A stretch of 64,000 nucleotides of DNA, taken from Rhodobacter sp. Lineage in GTDB: Bacteria > Pseudomonadota > Alphaproteobacteria > Rhodobacterales > Rhodobacteraceae. Of this stretch, positions 37,134 through 46,371 are shown one piece after another; the first letter of the stretch is position 1, and each line of letters starts with the position of its first letter. The stretch lies in NCBI GenBank assembly GCA_022824145.1, contig JAJEAY010000103.1, forward strand, positions 55,082-119,081, in the 5' to 3' direction. The position numbers and the translations under genes were made by a program. The notes beneath the pieces were generated by a model, which was not told the origin of the DNA, did not search any database, and saw only the letters and a program-made list of their open reading frames with translations.

Positions 37134-38303
37134 TCAGCGCCGCTGCCAGCGTCCCTCAAAGTCCACCGGGATGTAAAGGATTTCCCGGTCAAGCTCGTCG
37201 ATGCTCCGACGGCCACACAGCGCCATGGATACATCGAGTTCCTTGTGGATAACATTCAATGCCTTGGTCACTCCTTCCTGACCAAGGGCTCCCAACCCGT
37301 ATACGTAAGCACGGCCGATGTAGGTACCCTTTGCACCCATTGCCATCGCTTTGAGGACATCCTGTCCCGAGCGTATGCCACCATCGATATGAACCTCTAC
37401 CTGGTCGCCGACCGCTTCCACGATCGAAGGAAGGACGCGGATTGCGCTGAGAGCGCCGTCAAGCTGGCGACCGCCGTGGTTCGATACGATAATCGCGTCG
37501 GCGCCAAGATCCCGAGCTTTTTTCGCGTCCTCGACATCCATGATTCCTTTGAGGATCACCTTTCCGTCCCATTGCTCCATCAACTTCCCGACCTTGCTCC
37601 AGTCGAGTGAGGGATCGAACTGTTCATTGGTCCACGAGCCTAAAGAAGAGGCATCGGACACATCCTTGACGTGACCGACCACATTCCCGAAATTACGCCG
37701 CTTCGTACCAAGCATCTCCAGGCCCCACCCCCACTTTGTGGAGAGGTTCAGAAGCGTGGGAATGGTCAGTTTTGGAGGGGCGGAAAGACCGTTTTTCAGA
37801 TCCTTGTGCCGCTGCCCGAGAATCTGCAGATCGAGGGTAATCACGAGGGCCGAACACTTGGCCGCTTTGGCCCGCTCAATCAGTCGGCTGGTGTAGTCGG
37901 TATCCTTCATCGTGTAGAGCTGGAACCAGAATGGTTTGGTTGTGTGCTGGGCGACATCTTCGATCGAACAGATTGACATAGTGGAAAGAGTGTAGGGCAC
38001 GCCAAAGGATTCCGCCGCCCGCGCGGCCTTGATTTCACCGTCCGCGCTTTGCATCCCAGTCAGTCCGACCGGCGCCAACGCTACGGGCATGGCGACGTCC
38101 TGGCCGACCATGCTGCTGGCTGTAGACCGGCCCGTCATATCCACAGCCACGCGTTGCCGCAGCCGGATTTCACTGAAGTCGCCGGAATTGTCCCTGAATG
38201 TCTGCTCCGTCCACGAACCTGACTCTGTGTAGTCGAAGAACATTTTCGGTACCCGACGCCGGTAAATGCGCTTTAGGTCATTGATCTCTGTGATTACGGC
38301 CAT
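37134..38303 (-). CDS. lldD: FMN-dependent alpha-hydroxy-acid dehydrogenase (L-lactate dehydrogenase-like)
   Basis: 389 residues. It oxidises L-lactate or a related (S)-2-hydroxyacid at an FMN in a TIM barrel. The catalytic His and Arg are in VSNHGGRQLDGA, FMN-binding residues in ALAPVGLTGMQ and VHIDGGIRSGQDVLKAMAMG, and PFWFQLYTMKD is the substrate-side strand. No membrane segment is evident beyond the loop that LldD uses for membrane contact. Symbol given for family resemblance; glycolate or mandelate as substrate cannot be excluded. Neighbours on the same strand are a hydratase and trpA, with gaps too wide to prove an operon. Confidence 0.9.
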   Translation of the reverse strand: MAVITEINDLKRIYRRRVPKMFFDYTESGSWTEQTFRDNSGDFSEIRLRQRVAVDMTGRSTASSMVGQDVAMPVALAPVGLTGMQSADGEIKAARAAESFGVPYTLSTMSICSIEDVAQHTTKPFWFQLYTMKDTDYTSRLIERAKAAKCSALVITLDLQILGQRHKDLKNGLSAPPKLTIPTLLNLSTKWGWGLEMLGTKRRNFGNVVGHVKDVSDASSLGSWTNEQFDPSLDWSKVGKLMEQWDGKVILKGIMDVEDAKKARDLGADAIIVSNHGGRQLDGALSAIRVLPSIVEAVGDQVEVHIDGGIRSGQDVLKAMAMGAKGTYIGRAYVYGLGALGQEGVTKALNVIHKELDVSMALCGRRSIDELDREILYIPVDFEGRWQRR

Positions 38304-38456
38304 GGAGAGCGTCCGTTTTCTGAGCGATTGGATGGCAGAACCGCTTTAAAGAACCGAGGCAACCTAGACAACACCGCACCAATTCGCGCCAACTCACTTA
38401 ATTTAACTGGACCTTGCACTTGATCCAGTGTCAGCTCCGGCTGCAAGTGGTTGCAT

Positions 38457-39269
38457 TCAGCCTGATTGACGAAAGGTGATTTCGGCGCCCGGCAGGCCAA
38501 CGCCATCAATCCGGGTTTTCCAGCTTTCGCCGGGAGCGATCGGGACCGCGTCCGTAAGCGTGCCGGTGGTAACAACCGTTCCAGGCGAGAGCGACGGGGC
38601 TTCGGGATCTTTGGCAAAGGTGTCCAGCAGAAAGCTCAACGCCTGAATCGGACCGCCCAGAACATCAGATCCTGAGCCCTTCAGGCGCCTGTCTCCAGAA
38701 CCTGAGAGTTCGATTCTCAAATCGGACAGTGAATCGGCCAGATCAGGAGCAAGCTCATGTTTGTCTCCAACGTAGAGCGCGCCGTGCAAGCCGAAGGCAG
38801 CAGCGGTATCAGCCCCTGTGAATCGCCAGTCAGGGAACGGAGAAAACACGACCTCGAAGCCATGCGATACCCACTCGATACACTCGGCTATCCGCTTCAG
38901 CGGCATTCCGGCCCGTAACGTGGACTTGAGGCCAAAAATGATCTCTGGCTCAAGCCGGGGCTGAGGAAGATTCGGCAGCGTAACTGACCCGTCCGATAAC
39001 TCATGCAGGGTTGTGTTCCATACAGGACCCCACATCGGTCCCGTGACCCCATAGATCGGCCAGATTGTCCTGTTGGTAAATCCAATCTTGCAGCCCACCA
39101 TCCGTTCGCCGCGGTCCTGGCGCAGCGTGGTAATTCGGTGTGCAATCCTGTAGGCGACGGCACTGTCCAAATCAGGAAATGACTCGGATATGGGAGATAT
39201 CTGGATGCCGGTGTCGTAAGCCTCAAGCAATGACAGCGCGAAGCGATCTATGCCTTCCTTTTTGACCAT
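38457..39269 (-). CDS. 2-keto-4-pentenoate hydratase / fumarylacetoacetate hydrolase family protein
   Basis: 270 residues. The fold of the MhpD/HpcG hydratases is recognised by GCKIGFTNRTIWPIYGV near residue 60, the metal-binding acids in RLEPEIIFGLKS, HGFEVVFSPFPDWRFTGADT, and the end GTVVTTGTLTDAVPIAPGES. These enzymes hydrate 2-oxopent-4-enoate in meta-cleavage pathways or perform related chemistry on 2-oxo acids. No other ring-cleavage genes are present, so its pathway is open. It starts at ATG 39269, 3 bp after the trpA stop, and is probably cotranscribed with trpA. Confidence 0.88.
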   Translation of the reverse strand: MVKKEGIDRFALSLLEAYDTGIQISPISESFPDLDSAVAYRIAHRITTLRQDRGERMVGCKIGFTNRTIWPIYGVTGPMWGPVWNTTLHELSDGSVTLPNLPQPRLEPEIIFGLKSTLRAGMPLKRIAECIEWVSHGFEVVFSPFPDWRFTGADTAAAFGLHGALYVGDKHELAPDLADSLSDLRIELSGSGDRRLKGSGSDVLGGPIQALSFLLDTFAKDPEAPSLSPGTVVTTGTLTDAVPIAPGESWKTRIDGVGLPGAEITFRQSG

Positions 39270-39272
39270 GCT

Positions 39273-40064
39273 TTAGGCCGCATGTGCGCCGTCGGCCAGG
39301 CTCTTGACAAACGCCAGAACATCCGTCGGCGACTCTCCGTCCCCGACTTTGGAGACGATGGCCGAGCCGACGACGGCACCGTCGGAAACGCTGGCGATCG
39401 CTCTGGCGGCACCGGGTGTCTTGATGCCAAATCCAACGACGACGGGCAGGTCGGTCATGGCCTTGATTCGAGAGACTTCAGGTTCGACATCTCCCGTCAC
39501 GGCCTCCGCCGCCCCGGTAATTCCGGTGATCGATACGTAGTAGACAAACCCTGACGTGTTCCTGAGCACTGCGGGCAGACGTCTGTCATCGGTCGTAGGG
39601 GTGGCAAGCCGGATGAAATTCAGACCCGCGTTCTGAGCCGGAATGCAGAGTTCATCGTCCTCCTCGGGGGGCAGGTCCACAATGATCAAGCCGTCGACTC
39701 CGGCCTTTACCGCATCATCGAGGAACCGTTCGACGCCATGGCTGTAGATCGGATTGTAGTAGCCCATCATCACGATCGGCGTTGTGTCGTCATTCCTCCG
39801 GAATTCCGCCGCGAGATCGAGCGTCATCTGAAGGGTCTGCCCTCCTTCGAGCGCCCGCTGGCCTGCAAGCTGGATAGTCGGACCATCGGCCATCGGATCG
39901 GTAAACGGTATTCCAAGCTCAATGATGTCAACGCCGGCGTTTGGCAGTCCCTGCACAATTTCCAACGAAGTTTCGTAGTCGGGATCACCTGCCATCACAT
40001 ATGCAACGAAGGCTTTTTTCTCCGACTCGCGCAGTGACGCGAATTTGGAATCGATTCGGGTCAT
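39273..40064 (-). CDS. trpA: tryptophan synthase alpha chain
   Basis: 263 residues from ATG 40064 ([20 protein letters not shown]); the frame is open much further upstream, but that sequence is not protein-like. It cleaves indole-3-glycerol phosphate to indole and triose phosphate. Catalytic Glu49 and Asp60 are in [17 protein letters not shown], numbered as in E. coli, and the phosphate-binding loop is [18 protein letters not shown] precedes the start. It is split from trpFB by 7 kb and lies on the opposite strand, an arrangement seen in other Rhodobacterales. Confidence 0.97.
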   Translation of the reverse strand: MTRIDSKFASLRESEKKAFVAYVMAGDPDYETSLEIVQGLPNAGVDIIELGIPFTDPMADGPTIQLAGQRALEGGQTLQMTLDLAAEFRRNDDTTPIVMMGYYNPIYSHGVERFLDDAVKAGVDGLIIVDLPPEEDDELCIPAQNAGLNFIRLATPTTDDRRLPAVLRNTSGFVYYVSITGITGAAEAVTGDVEPEVSRIKAMTDLPVVVGFGIKTPGAARAIASVSDGAVVGSAIVSKVGDGESPTDVLAFVKSLADGAHAA

Positions 40065-40814
40065 GGACAGCCCTTTAATTTCGGCTCGCCTGATCTGCAA
40101 TGGAACTGAGGCAAGATCAATCCGGCAATTTGGACGGCTTATGTGACGAATGCCTTCACCCGAAGATGATGCTTCCTCCGTTCTCCTTAAACTGACCGAA
40201 AAATTACAGGATACCAGGAGGAATTCGCGCCATTCGACGATCCTTACACCGATCACGCAAAATTCCTCGGTTGCGGCAGCTACGGCATGATACGTCATGG
40301 ACCGGAATTCATGCGGCGCTGTGCGGATAGCTCTTATTAAGGGTCGTGCCAACGTGGAGATGGTCAGGAAGATGCGCATTGCCTGAGACGAATTCCGATC
40401 ACCTTCGGTGGCTGATTGAGAATCTTTGGCACTAATGCTTGGAGTTGCCGCCGTACGGTTTCCTTGCCGCACCGTTCGAGTCTGAGAAGTCGGCAGGTTC
40501 ATTCATGCGGGACGTTTTTGGGCATGCCGTTCTGATGGAAGTTTGAAGTGCCGCGGCGATTGGAAACTCCCGCATGCCCCAAGGGGAATCACAAGAGGAA
40601 TCAGTGGTGCATTGGGGCAGTATTATTGATGGCGCGGTGCTGTCGGCGACCTGCAGTGCCCCTCGAGGCGGCCTTAGCGATTGAAGCGGGAGCGCTTCCG
40701 TTGACGTCCGCCGGTAGAATTGCCTTGGGAATTGACGCCTGGTCTGGATAACTGCGGTATGGCTCGGGGGAACCTTCTATCGGGAAATGCCGAAACAGGG
40801 ACCGCTTTCTGACG
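40065..40814. other. gene-free stretch upstream of trpA
   Basis: 750 bp between the VOC and trpA genes, both on the minus strand. The upstream extension of the trpA frame crosses part of it without protein-like composition. No RNA gene, leader peptide or terminator was recognised. Confidence 0.45.
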
Positions 40815-41231
40815 TCAGTTTTCAGGCGGTGTCTCGCAGTTCACCATCCATGGAATGCCATATCGGTCACGGCACATCCCGAATCCGGGTGACCAGAAAG
40901 TCGGCGTGAAATCCATGACGGTCTCGCCGTTCTTGGCAAGCCGAAGGAACACGCGCCGAGCCTTTTCCAGATCCTCAAACGAGGTCTGCACCGAGAATCC
41001 GCGTGGCTGTTCATATGGCATTCCCATGGCATCGGACGCCATCAGTGTCCTTTCGCCTATCCGCAAGCGGGCATGCAGAATTTTTTCTTCGTTCTCCTCG
41101 CCCATTTTACCGGCCATTTGGCTGTCTTTGGTTCTTTCCATGGTCTCGATATGCCCGCCGAATACCTCGGCATAGAAATTCATTGCCTCTTCGCAGTTGC
41201 CCTGAAACGTAAGATAGGGGTTCATGTCCAT
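40815..41231 (-). CDS. VOC family protein (PhnB/glyoxalase-like)
   Basis: 138 residues from ATG 41231, with GAGGAGGA 7 bp upstream; ATG 41252 lies inside that ribosome site region and is less likely. PYLTFQGNCEEAMNFYAEVF is the typical beta-alpha start of PhnB-like vicinal-oxygen-chelate proteins, and WSPGFGMCRDRYGIPWMVNC closes the fold. The metal ligands of true glyoxalases are not fully conserved, as is usual in this branch, so no enzyme activity is assigned. Adjacent to and divergent from ychF. Confidence 0.93.
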   Translation of the reverse strand: MDMNPYLTFQGNCEEAMNFYAEVFGGHIETMERTKDSQMAGKMGEENEEKILHARLRIGERTLMASDAMGMPYEQPRGFSVQTSFEDLEKARRVFLRLAKNGETVMDFTPTFWSPGFGMCRDRYGIPWMVNCETPPEN

Positions 41232-41335
41232 GATGCTGTCCTCCTCGCTCACAGACTAAAGGGATCTTCGCGGCTTGCGAAGGGGCGATCGCCGCGATAG
41301 TGGCCACGCGCCAAGTCAGTCCAGAGAAAGAGTTC

Positions 41336-42433
41336 ATGGGATTTCGAACCGGAATTGTCGGCCTTCCCAACGTCGGCAAGTCGACGCTGTTCAACGCGCT
41401 TACGCGGACGGCCGCGGCTCAGGCTGCGAACTTTCCGTTCTGCACGATTGATCCGAATGTCGGTGAAGTGGCGGTGCCGGATCCGCGCCTTGACCGGATC
41501 GCATCCATAGCAGGCTCAAAGCGGACAGTTCCTGCACGGATGACGTTTGTCGACATCGCAGGGCTGGTAAAAGGGGCCAGCCGGGGCGAGGGGCTTGGAA
41601 ACAAGTTTCTGGCCAACATTCGCGAGGTCGACGCGGTCGCCCATGTGCTGCGCTGTTTCGATGAAGGAGGCGTCACTCATATAGAAGGCCGCATCGACCC
41701 GGTTGACGATGCTGAAACGATCGAAACTGAGCTCATGCTTGCTGATATCGCCACTGCCGAGAAACAGCTTCAGAACATCGTCAGAAGAGTTCGGGGAGGC
41801 GAAAAGGAGGCCTTGCAGCAGGAACGGCTCCTGAAAGCCGCGGTTTCGATTCTGGAGGAAGGAAGGCCGGCCCGCTTCGTCGAGATCGCCGAGGAAGATC
41901 AAGGTGCTTGGAAGAGCTTGCATCTACTTACGGCAAAGCCGGTTCTGTATGTCTGCAACGTCGCGGAAGAGCATGCTGGGACGGGAAATAGCTACTCGCA
42001 GGCAGTAGAGGAGATGGCCCGTTCCGTGGGAGCGCAGACCGTGACGATTTCCGCAAAGATCGAAGAGGAAATCGCGCAGCTTGAGCATGAGGAGGCAGCG
42101 GCATTCCTCAAAGAGCTCGGCCTCAATGAGGCGGGTCTCGATCGGTTGATCCGGGCCGGATACCGACTCCTGAATCTACAGACGTTTTTTACGGCGGGCC
42201 CCAAGGAGGCGCGGGCGTGGACGATCCGAACCGGCACGTTGGCTGCAAAGGCTGCAGGCGTGATACACGGTGATTTCGAGCGCGGGTTCATCCGGGCGGA
42301 GACGATTTCCTATAAGGACTATGTGGAGCTAGGGGGGGAGCAGGCGTGCAAGGACGCTGGCCGGATGCGTGTCGAGGGGAAAGGATACGAGGTCAAGGAC
42401 GGGGACATCCTGCATGTTCTGTTCAATGCTTGA
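41336..42433 (+). CDS. ychF: redox-regulated ATPase YchF (Obg family)
   Basis: 365 residues from ATG 41336, preceded by AGAGAAAGAG. It is an ATP-hydrolysing member of the Obg GTPase family, implicated in ribosome function and oxidative-stress responses. The P-loop GLPNVGKSTLFNALTR is at the N-terminus, FVDIAGLVKGASRGEGLGNKFL is switch II, and a coiled coil occupies about 130-190. The NVAEEH segment replaces the GTP-specific NKxD, as in all YchF. The TGS domain ends with YVELGGEQACKDAGRMRVEG and GDILHVLFN. Confidence 0.97.
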   Translation: MGFRTGIVGLPNVGKSTLFNALTRTAAAQAANFPFCTIDPNVGEVAVPDPRLDRIASIAGSKRTVPARMTFVDIAGLVKGASRGEGLGNKFLANIREVDAVAHVLRCFDEGGVTHIEGRIDPVDDAETIETELMLADIATAEKQLQNIVRRVRGGEKEALQQERLLKAAVSILEEGRPARFVEIAEEDQGAWKSLHLLTAKPVLYVCNVAEEHAGTGNSYSQAVEEMARSVGAQTVTISAKIEEEIAQLEHEEAAAFLKELGLNEAGLDRLIRAGYRLLNLQTFFTAGPKEARAWTIRTGTLAAKAAGVIHGDFERGFIRAETISYKDYVELGGEQACKDAGRMRVEGKGYEVKDGDILHVLFNA

Positions 42434-42877
42434 TCGGCCTGATGCGGTTTCAGAAAATTGGAGGAGCTTTGCCGTTGGCCGACCCTGATGTGTACTGGTG
42501 TGTCACGCCGCTCCAACCATCGCGCCGACAAAACGCCAGTGATGTGAAACAGATGCCGGGTCAGACCAAAGTTCGACCGGCGCCGGGGTGGGAGTTTAGG
42601 AGATTCTGGGTTTCGGTGTCACTCGATCACATCAAACTGTCCCTTCCTTGTTTTGCCCCATTCCGAGAACTATACCCAAATGCTGAGAACGATCGCTGAA
42701 CTCGCCCATTTTTTGGATTTCGATGGGTTGACCGTTCATTGGCAAGGTCGGATGCGGAGAACGTCGTGGTTTTCTGCGACGAAGCGACGACCCTACCGGA
42801 GAGTGTCTTGAACGATCAGGGTTTTTTTGACTTCTCAGCCTAGCCTGGATTTCTCCGTGCGCCGAGGCGGGCGCGAA

Positions 42878-42917
42878 CCTCCCCCACGACTATCGCTGCG
42901 ACCGAAAGCGGGGGAGG
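42878..42917 (+). promoter_or_regulatory. 8-bp hairpin masking a Shine-Dalgarno sequence
   Basis: CCTCCCCC (42878-42885) is perfectly complementary to GGGGGAGG (42910-42917), with CGCT/AGCG able to pair inside the loop. The right arm contains the GGAGG ribosome site of the ATG at 42921. Folding of the RNA would hide that site, as in translational switches. Confidence 0.45.
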
Positions 42918-42920
42918 ATC

Positions 42921-43058
42921 ATGAAGGCAACGACATGGTCTGGGCATTCTGCACAGAAAGGCTCCGGGAACGAGTTCAGTGACCATGCTGGCCGGAACAC
43001 GCGTGAACGTCGGTCAGGCACCGGAACAGGTGGCACGGAAACGGAGTCCCCTGAATAA
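42921..43058 (+). CDS. candidate small ORF behind masked ribosome site
   Basis: 45 codons (MKATTWSGHSAQKGSGNEFS...), ending in TAA. GGGGGAGG lies 3 bp before the ATG, a strong though tight ribosome site. The product is Gly/Ser/Thr/Glu-rich, hydrophilic, and without a membrane segment or known motif. It could be a small protein, a leader peptide, or chance; only the ribosome site and hairpin support it. Confidence 0.2.
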   Translation: MKATTWSGHSAQKGSGNEFSDHAGRNTRERRSGTGTGGTETESPE

Positions 43059-43673
43059 ATGGGAAGACCGGCGGCGGGCTAAAAAACGGGCGGAACGGGC
43101 ACCAGTCCGTTTCCTCCAGCGCAGTAGCTCTGGCAGGCATGTAAGATGAGGAAAGAGGCGGCGCGGGAATCCGATAAGATTGCGCGTGCGCCAACCGGCC
43201 CTGCCAATGGCAAGCTGAGGCGACAGATCTACGGTTCCGGGAACATCGGGTAACAGTTTCATGCGGTATAGACAGGGCGTGGGGAAGGAACCTCTCGCCC
43301 GAAGCTAGGGCAAAGGTGCGCCCACGGCGGTTCTGCCAAGGCTGAAGGGCGCGCGTCAAGGGACATCGTGCGACACGTCTGTAGCGGAGGCTCGGGATGC
43401 TTTCCACGGATCCTCGTAACGGCCTGAAGCGACCCAGTCACCGTGCACTTCTCGATTGCGCGCCGCGAGCAGCACAGGCAGCCGGACTACATCAACACGA
43501 TCAATTTGCAAACCTGCACGATCATTTCATAGTCGATCCCTGTCTCGCCAAGACCGTTGACGAGGACAGCGATTCGTCCGGACGGCGCACTTGGCAGAAC
43601 CGCTTAAGCAGTGTTCTTGTCGCGGCGTCGGGAAATCGGCAGAAATTTGGCGGAAACGCGAATGTCGTTCGCC

Positions 43674-44750
43674 TCATGGACTTAATGCCTGAGCAAGGGT
43701 CGTCGCGTTGTGTCGCATCATGTCGAGGTAGGTGGGCGCAGGGCCGTCCGGACCGGAAAGAGCGCCGGGATACAGCGTGCCGCCGATGGTGGCGCCGGTC
43801 TCGTTTGCGATCTGCTCCAGAAGGCGGCTATCGGAGATGTTCTCGATGAACACGGCTGCGATACCCTCTTCCCGCATCTGCTCGATGAGGTGGGCGACGT
43901 CCTGCGCGGAAGCTTCCGATTCGGTGCTAAGCCCCTGGGGTGCCAGGAAGGTCAGCCCGTAGTCGCGACCGAAATACTGGAAGGCGTCGTGTGAAGTGAC
44001 GACGGTACGGCGGTCGGCGGGAAGGCTCGTGACGATCTCGTGGATCTCGGCGTCGAGCGCCTCGATCTCGGCAACGTATTCCGCACGGTTCCGGAAAAAA
44101 GCTGTCGCGTTATCGGGATCGGTTTGGGCCAAGGCGGCAGCGATGTTATTGGCATAGGTTACCGCGTTTCCGAGGCTTTGCCAGGTATGCGGGTCGAACG
44201 CCCCGTGATCATGGTGGTCGTGTCCGGCGTCGGCGTGCTCTTCGTGCTCGTCTTCGTGGTCGTGTCCGGCGTCGGCGTGCTCTTCGTGCTCGTCTTCGTG
44301 GTCGTGTCCGGCGTCGGCGTGCTCTTCGTGCTCGTCTTCGTGGTCGTGGTCAGCCTCGGCATGCTCTTCATGATGGTCATCGTGGTGGTCGTCAAAGGCG
44401 ATCGGGTCGATGCCCTCGGTGGCAACAACCCGCAGGCCGTCGAAATCGGAGGCCTCTATCAGCCGCTCGAGCCATCCTTCGAACTCCAATCCGTTCACGA
44501 ACAGGATGTCGGCCTCGCTGACCATCCGTGCCTCCCGCGGGGTGGGCTGGTAGACATGGGTGTCGCCGTCTGGACCGACGAGCGTCGTCACCGCGACATG
44601 TTCGCCGCCGATGCGCTCCACCATGTCGCCGAGAATCGAGAAGGTGGCGACGACAGGGATGGGTTCGTTCGACTGCGCGACGGCAGGTGCAGTCAGCGAC
44701 AGGGCCACAAATACTGTTGCGGATTTCAGAAGGGCTCTGCGGTATGCCAT
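43674..44750 (-). CDS. znuA: zinc ABC transporter substrate-binding protein ZnuA
   Basis: 358 residues with a signal peptide (ALLKSATVFVALSLTAPAVA, cut near AQS). It captures zinc in the periplasm for ZnuBC. Cluster A-I features are clear: VVATFSILGDMVERIGGEHV, the ligand His in GDTHVYQPTPREA, DPHTWQSLGNAVTYANNIAA, and VTSHDAFQYFGRDYGL. A His/Asp/Glu-rich loop at about residues 115-182, usual in zinc-specific members, holds three exact 14-residue repeats. It is the last gene of the zur operon, 11 bp after znuB; in many genomes znuA is instead divergent from znuC. Confidence 0.97.
   Translation of the reverse strand: MAYRRALLKSATVFVALSLTAPAVAQSNEPIPVVATFSILGDMVERIGGEHVAVTTLVGPDGDTHVYQPTPREARMVSEADILFVNGLEFEGWLERLIEASDFDGLRVVATEGIDPIAFDDHHDDHHEEHAEADHDHEDEHEEHADAGHDHEDEHEEHADAGHDHEDEHEEHADAGHDHHDHGAFDPHTWQSLGNAVTYANNIAAALAQTDPDNATAFFRNRAEYVAEIEALDAEIHEIVTSLPADRRTVVTSHDAFQYFGRDYGLTFLAPQGLSTESEASAQDVAHLIEQMREEGIAAVFIENISDSRLLEQIANETGATIGGTLYPGALSGPDGPAPTYLDMMRHNATTLAQALSP
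44221..44346 (-). repeat. three perfect 42-bp tandem repeats inside znuA
   Basis: Three identical 42-bp units (44221-44262, 44263-44304, 44305-44346) encode a 14-residue His/Asp/Glu block of the type HDHEDEHEEHADAG. A diverged fourth unit follows on the N-terminal side. Perfect identity at the DNA level points to recent unit duplication. Confidence 0.95.
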
Positions 44751-44761
44751 GGGATTTCCTT

Positions 44762-45631
44762 TCAGAATTCAAGGTGGCGGCGCGGTGGTATCCGCGCAAC
44801 GAGACTGCCCGTCGGTCCGAATACCAGGGATATTCCGTAGGCGATTCCAGCCAAGAGAATTATCGCTGGCCCGGAGGGCAGGCTGAAATAATAGGAGAGC
44901 AGAAGGCCGGTTAGGCTCGAGAGCATGGCGACCACGACCGCGGCAACGACCAACCCGCCGATACTGGTGGCCCAGAAGCGTGAGGCAGCGGCAGGAAGGA
45001 TCATGATGCCGACTGCCATGAGCGTTCCCAAAGCCTGGAAGCTGCCCACGAGACTGATGACAACCAGCGCGAGAAACGTAAAATGCGTTGTCGCGCTCAG
45101 CCCACTTACCGAGCGCAGGAACTGCGGATCGGCGCATTCCAGAACCAGCGGCCGAAAGAGAAGCGCAAGCGTGAAGACTGATAGACTCGCTAGGCTGCAC
45201 AGAAGGATCAGCGCCGCGTCATTAAGGGCCAGCACCGTGCCGAAGAGCACATGCATCAGGTCCACATTGCTACCACGCGTTGAGACGATCAGCACACCGA
45301 CCGCGAGCGAAATCAAATAGAATGCCGCAAGGCTGGCATCTTCTCTGAGCGCAGTTACGCGCGTAACGAAGCCTGAGAGAAGCGCTACCGCCATACCTGC
45401 GACCATGCCGCCCACGGTCATGGCGCCGATCGAAAGGCCCGCCACGAGGTAGCCGACGGCCGCGCCGGGCAGGATGGCATGCGCCATTGCATCGCCTGTC
45501 AGGCTCATCCTGCGCAGCATAAGGAATACGCCCACTGGCGTCGCGCCGATGGAGATCGCGATGCATCCCAGCAGCGCGCGGCGCATGAAACCGAAATCGG
45601 CGAAGGGCTGGATGAGAGTGTCCCAAATCAT
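44762..45631 (-). CDS. znuB: zinc ABC transporter permease ZnuB
   Basis: 289 residues from ATG 45631, which overlaps the znuC stop (ATGA); the frame extends upstream only within znuC. A multi-spanning ABC-3 family permease: MIWDTLIQPFADFGFMRRAL, then VGVFLMLRRMSLTGDAMAHA with the conserved cytoplasmic loop that docks on ZnuC (SLTGDAMAHAILPGAAVGYL), and later SFQALGTLMAVGIMILPAAA. It imports zinc delivered by ZnuA. Fourth gene of the zur-znu operon. Confidence 0.96.
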   Translation of the reverse strand: MIWDTLIQPFADFGFMRRALLGCIAISIGATPVGVFLMLRRMSLTGDAMAHAILPGAAVGYLVAGLSIGAMTVGGMVAGMAVALLSGFVTRVTALREDASLAAFYLISLAVGVLIVSTRGSNVDLMHVLFGTVLALNDAALILLCSLASLSVFTLALLFRPLVLECADPQFLRSVSGLSATTHFTFLALVVISLVGSFQALGTLMAVGIMILPAAASRFWATSIGGLVVAAVVVAMLSSLTGLLLSYYFSLPSGPAIILLAGIAYGISLVFGPTGSLVARIPPRRHLEF

Positions 45632-46371
45632 GCGGCGACCCGACCGCAGACATGGGGCGGTCCCGCACAAGCTTCGCACATCTGGCGTGCTCGAAACTGG
45701 TTCTCGGCCGTGAGCACCTGATCCGTCGGCCCATGGGCCACCAGCTCGCGAGCGAGCATCAGCGTCCGGGGGAAGTGCGCGCGCACTGTCTCGAAGTCGT
45801 GCAGCACGGCGACGACCGTGCGTCCCTCGCCGTGCCAGCGCCGGACCACGCCTAGAAGATCGGCTGTGGTGCGGACGTCGATCGCGGTGAACGGCTCGTC
45901 GAGCAGCACAAGCCTCGCATCCTGCAGCAGGAGCCGAGCGAAGAGCGCGCGCTGCATTTGGCCACCCGACAGAGACCCGATGGGGCGGTCCTCAAACCCT
46001 TCGAGACCGACAGCTGAAATCGCCGCCGCGATGCGGCTGCGATGGTGCTGGTTCATGCGTCCGAGAGGACCAATCTCACGCCAGAGACCCATGGCGACCA
46101 TGTCAACTACCGTGATCGGGAACGATCGGTCGATGTCCGATTGCTGGGGAAGATAGGCAATGTCGTCGCGTTTGATCGTTCCCAAGGACACCTGGCCTTC
46201 CAGCGGTGCGAGCACCCTTGTCACGCCCTTCAGCAGCGTCGACTTGCCCGCGCCGTTGGGGCCAACGACGGCTGTGAGGCTTCCTTCGGAAATTTCCGTC
46301 TCGAGGTGATGGACCGCCGGATGGCGACCGTAGCCAAGCGTCAGATTCTGGAAGGTGAGCGCTGCGGTCAT
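45628..46371 (-). CDS. znuC: zinc ABC transporter ATPase ZnuC
   Basis: 247 residues from ATG 46371, which overlaps the stop of the 43-residue ORF by 4 bp. Walker A VVGPNGAGKSTLLKG (about residue 35), Q-loop IAYLPQQSDIDRSFP, signature GSLSGGQMQRALFARLL, Walker B LVLLDEPFTAIDVRT and the switch His in VVAVLHDFETVRAHFP are intact. The C-terminus adds a Cys/His-containing tail (RARQMCEACAGPPHVC) that could bind metal; this is an observation, not a known family feature to me. Confidence 0.97.
   Translation of the reverse strand: MTAALTFQNLTLGYGRHPAVHHLETEISEGSLTAVVGPNGAGKSTLLKGVTRVLAPLEGQVSLGTIKRDDIAYLPQQSDIDRSFPITVVDMVAMGLWREIGPLGRMNQHHRSRIAAAISAVGLEGFEDRPIGSLSGGQMQRALFARLLLQDARLVLLDEPFTAIDVRTTADLLGVVRRWHGEGRTVVAVLHDFETVRAHFPRTLMLARELVAHGPTDQVLTAENQFRARQMCEACAGPPHVCGRVAA

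Larger units (their letters stand above)
42434..43673. other. longest gene-free stretch of the window
   Basis: 1.24 kb between ychF and znuA, whose stop codons face each other. Frames open for up to 150 codons have no motif. It contains a strong hairpin directly before a 45-codon ORF (42878-43058). No riboswitch, tRNA or terminator for znuA was recognised. Confidence 0.5.

Noticed and set aside
42976-43407. 143-codon minus-strand ORF downstream of znuA
   Set aside because: Pro/Arg/Cys-rich noise with no motif or ribosome site.
44040-44840. 266-codon plus-strand ORF opposite znuA with repeated VVVSGVGVLFVLVF
   Set aside because: It is the antisense reading of the His-rich tandem repeats; the hydrophobic pattern is an artefact of that composition.
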